Assembly (NCBI GenBank): GCA_020061125.1
Contig: JAGUYV010000173.1
Span: 1 to 5,327 of the forward strand
Source: a bacterium
Lineage (GTDB): Bacteria; UBP15; UBA6099; DSWB01
DNA: 5,327 nt
Direction of reading: 5' to 3'
The notes under the pieces were generated by a model that had not been told where the DNA came from, ran no database searches, and saw only the letters and a program-made list of their open reading frames with translations. This document shows positions 4,676 to 5,327 of this stretch, piece by piece. The position numbers and the translations under genes are program-made. Position 1 is the stretch's first letter. Every line of letters begins with the position of its first letter.

Positions 4676-5327
4676 TCATTTTTCATAGGAAATTTCAATC
4701 ACATGATCGCCCTGCGGCACGGGCACGGCGTTGCCTTTGATCTTGTCCGCGGCCAGGGTCTGTCCGTCTATGGCGATGGTTTTTCGCGCTTTGCCTCGGA
4801 ACGCCGCAGGTGCATCCAGAGCCATGCCGCCGCATGCGGCGCGGATCCGCAGGGTGAGCGCGCCGTCTTCCATGGAAGCGGTAATCGTGGATTGGGCGCG
4901 CGCGTTCCAGAACCGGATCCATGCGGGCATGTCCGGCGTGGCGAAGCCGCTGTCGCGCGCCGCGCGGATCATGAGCGCCGCAGCCTCGCGCATGCGGCCA
5001 TTCTGCAACAGGTTGAAGGGTTGAAGCGCCAGTGCGACAGGGCTGTGCGGCGGCGCGGCCATGCGTTCGATAAGCGCGTCCCGCCACTCTCGCGCGGGCG
5101 CTCCGGAGCGGTCATGAACCTGATACGGCGCTTCCAGTACCGTGAATGCGCCGCCTCGGCTGCTTTGCGGGTAGAACGGAAATCCGGTGGCGAACATATA
5201 GCCCTGCTGACCGGGGCCGGGACCGAAGGTGGCGTCCGCGTCCGCGCCAGCGGACTGCAACGCGCCGAACACATGGTCCAGCCCGCCGTCCAGGCGCTGC
5301 CGGTGGATGCGCGCCACGGCGGGCGGC
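4676..5327 (-). CDS. C-terminal part of a polysaccharide-deacetylase-like protein (partial)
   Basis: The frame enters from the right edge and ends at TGA (4676-4678), so 216 C-terminal residues are visible and the true start lies outside. A GTG at 5317 is in frame, but there is no reason to take it as the start because the frame continues upstream. The first visible part (ARIHRQRLDGGLDH, then AGADADATFGPG and GYMFATGFPFYP, then VLEAPYQVHD) resembles the late segment of NodB-like carbohydrate deacetylase relatives, where a His loop, a D-S/A-T strand, a G-x-x-x-G-x-x-F-P-F segment and a final L-E-x-P strand follow in that order. Next come a helical stretch (ALQPFNLLQNGRMREAAALM) and a C-terminal beta-sandwich-like segment ending GDHVIEISYEK. 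The catalytic N-terminal Asp and His motifs are not in the window, so activity cannot be judged. The CDS is secure; the family is a tentative resemblance from memory. Confidence 0.85.
   Translation of the reverse strand, partial: PPAVARIHRQRLDGGLDHVFGALQSAGADADATFGPGPGQQGYMFATGFPFYPQSSRGGAFTVLEAPYQVHDRSGAPAREWRDALIERMAAPPHSPVALALQPFNLLQNGRMREAAALMIRAARDSGFATPDMPAWIRFWNARAQSTITASMEDGALTLRIRAACGGMALDAPAAFRGKARKTIAIDGQTLAADKIKGNAVPVPQGDHVIEISYEK

Noticed and set aside
1-5327. CRISPR arrays, tRNA or rRNA genes, insertion sequences and attachment sites.
   Set aside because: No regularly spaced repeats, cloverleaf-like segments, transposase frames or paired terminal repeats were seen on either strand.

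Overview
The window comes from a flagellated, G+C-rich, Gram-negative-type bacterium. The flagellin, the sigma-54-type promoter in front of it, the PBS-lyase-type HEAT repeats and the STAS domain fit a deltaproteobacterium, a PVC-type lineage or a related candidate phylum. I cannot name the taxon: there is no rRNA or other marker gene here.

Layout, left to right. (1) 1-1356, minus strand: a polytopic membrane protein of the GT-C / family-39 glycosyltransferase type, cut by the left edge. (2) 1357-1947: an A+T-richer intergenic region between divergent genes. It holds a G9 homopolymer, a TTGACA-type promoter candidate, a good sigma-54 promoter match and a leader hairpin. (3) 1948-3453, plus strand: a flagellin whose variable central part is replaced by a von Willebrand factor A (VWA) domain with a MIDAS metal-binding motif. 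A 3' hairpin and a rho-independent terminator follow. (4) 3668-4654, plus strand: a protein of HEAT repeats, an Ala/Pro linker and a C-terminal STAS domain, with its own promoter. (5) 4676-5327, minus strand: the C-terminal part of a larger protein, cut by the right edge. It resembles polysaccharide-deacetylase-like proteins followed by a beta-sandwich.

The main discovery candidate is the VWA-flagellin. Both flagellin termini (D0/D1) are intact in one uninterrupted frame, so the protein should export and polymerise while showing a metal-dependent, integrin-like binding domain along the outer face of the filament. Its leader carries a TGG-N10-GC sigma-54 promoter with exact spacing, as expected for a late flagellar gene.

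The genes do not form one operon. The flagellin is monocistronic and insulated by a terminator, and the HEAT-STAS gene converges on the right-hand gene across 21 bp. A shared cell-surface theme (filament adhesin, glycosyltransferase, possible glycan deacetylase) is possible but is inference only.
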